Origin: Methylobacterium tardum
GTDB lineage: Bacteria > Pseudomonadota > Alphaproteobacteria > Rhizobiales > Beijerinckiaceae
Reading direction: 5' to 3'
DNA: 64,000 nt
NCBI RefSeq assembly: GCF_023546765.1
Contig: NZ_CP097484.1
Span: forward strand, 5,318,501 to 5,382,500
A program made the translations under genes and the position numbers. Shown here piece by piece: positions 63,845 to 64,000 of this stretch; within the stretch, counting starts at the first letter, position 1; each line of letters begins with the position of its first letter. The notes below the pieces were generated by a model. It had not been told where the DNA came from and searched no databases. It was given only the letters and a program-made list of their open reading frames with translations.

Positions 63845-64000
63845 ATGGCTACGGAAGCCGTCAAAAATGCCGCTGAGCAGGCGCCCATAGCTTGGGACAA
63901 CATCTTCAGCGTGTTGAAGAAAATAATAGAACTTACGACCTCGGATAATCTCGGGAGTTTTCTTTCAGCTGTTGGTATAGTTGTGCTATTTTTCTGTGGC
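63845..64000 (+). CDS. Membrane protein, 5' part only (runs off window)
   Basis: Start ATG 63845 with RBS GGGAG about 9 bases upstream (GACTGAGGGAGAAAACGGCA). The first 52 residues are MATEAVKNAAEQAPIAWDN and so on, then a membrane segment FLSAVGIVVLFFCG reaches the window edge. Visibly AT-rich like the rest of the island. Function cannot be told. Confidence 0.6.
   Translation, partial: MATEAVKNAAEQAPIAWDNIFSVLKKIIELTTSDNLGSFLSAVGIVVLFFCG

Noticed and set aside
52811..64000. A second copy of the tRNA-Arg 3' end as attR
   Set aside because: I looked for GTTCGAGCCCTACCGGGG and its parts downstream and saw none in the window, so the element must end outside it or use another site.
1..64000. 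CRISPR array
   Set aside because: No regularly spaced direct repeats with spacers were seen. The mCpol gene is CRISPR-polymerase-related by fold only and is not near any cas gene.

Overview
The window looks like the chromosome of a high-GC alphaproteobacterium of the Rhizobiales, most probably Methylobacterium or Methylorubrum. The evidence is the mnmG-rsmG-parA-parB-holA gene order with a perfect parS site, a ROSE-type RNA thermometer in front of an Hsp20 gene, very GC-rich codon use with long antisense shadow frames, and two families of intergenic palindromic repeats. The genus is an inference; there is no rRNA in the window.

Region 1 (1-14.7 kb) is core chromosome. It holds the end of a class A beta-lactamase, a YbaK-type deacylase, panC, a single-domain response regulator, a phosphate-selective-type porin, an EAL protein that appears catalytically dead, a MipA/OmpV protein and a metal-binding HMA protein. 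Then comes the chromosome segregation block mnmG-rsmG-parA-parB, with parS inside rsmG, followed by lptE-holA on the other strand.

Region 2 (14.7-28.6 kb) holds an AEC carrier, two tandem TonB-dependent siderophore receptors that share an upstream iron-box-like element, a class A acid phosphatase, a minus-strand run (OmpR-type regulator, cNMP-binding protein, dapD, alpha/beta hydrolase), an L,D-transpeptidase, a LysR regulator divergent from a small membrane protein plus a DUF1275 protein, and the PLP homeostasis protein.

Region 3 (28.6-52.8 kb) holds leuS, mtnA, ftsK, a small heat-shock cluster (two Hsp20 genes and three accessory proteins, one an NDUFS4-type fusion), galactose mutarotase, a membrane-anchored degenerate nuclease-fold protein, a lipid kinase-terC-solute-binding-protein operon, an aldo/keto reductase, a double-hotdog MaoC protein, ychF and pth with a toxin-antitoxin pair inserted between them, a FUSC membrane protein and tRNA-Arg(TCT).

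Region 4 (52.8-64 kb) is mobile DNA directly downstream of tRNA-Arg. It is visibly AT-rich in places. It holds an orphan protein, a coiled-coil/membrane protein pair, a complete IS630-family element with an A7 frameshift site, a two-gene system matching Panoptes (a minimal CRISPR-polymerase-like nucleotide cyclase plus a two-TM beta-barrel effector), a tyrosine integrase with an excisionase-like gene, and phage tail genes (tape measure with a muramidase domain, tail assembly chaperone, coiled-coil protein, HTH protein).

The most interesting item is the Panoptes-like pair at 56762-57743. It sits next to the integrase of a prophage-like element and looks like a phage-borne anti-phage module. 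Other notable items are the frameshift that fuses an antitoxin to its PIN toxin, the ROSE thermometer, parS plus a parS-like site in leuS, the conserved element upstream of both siderophore receptors, and the two repeat families.
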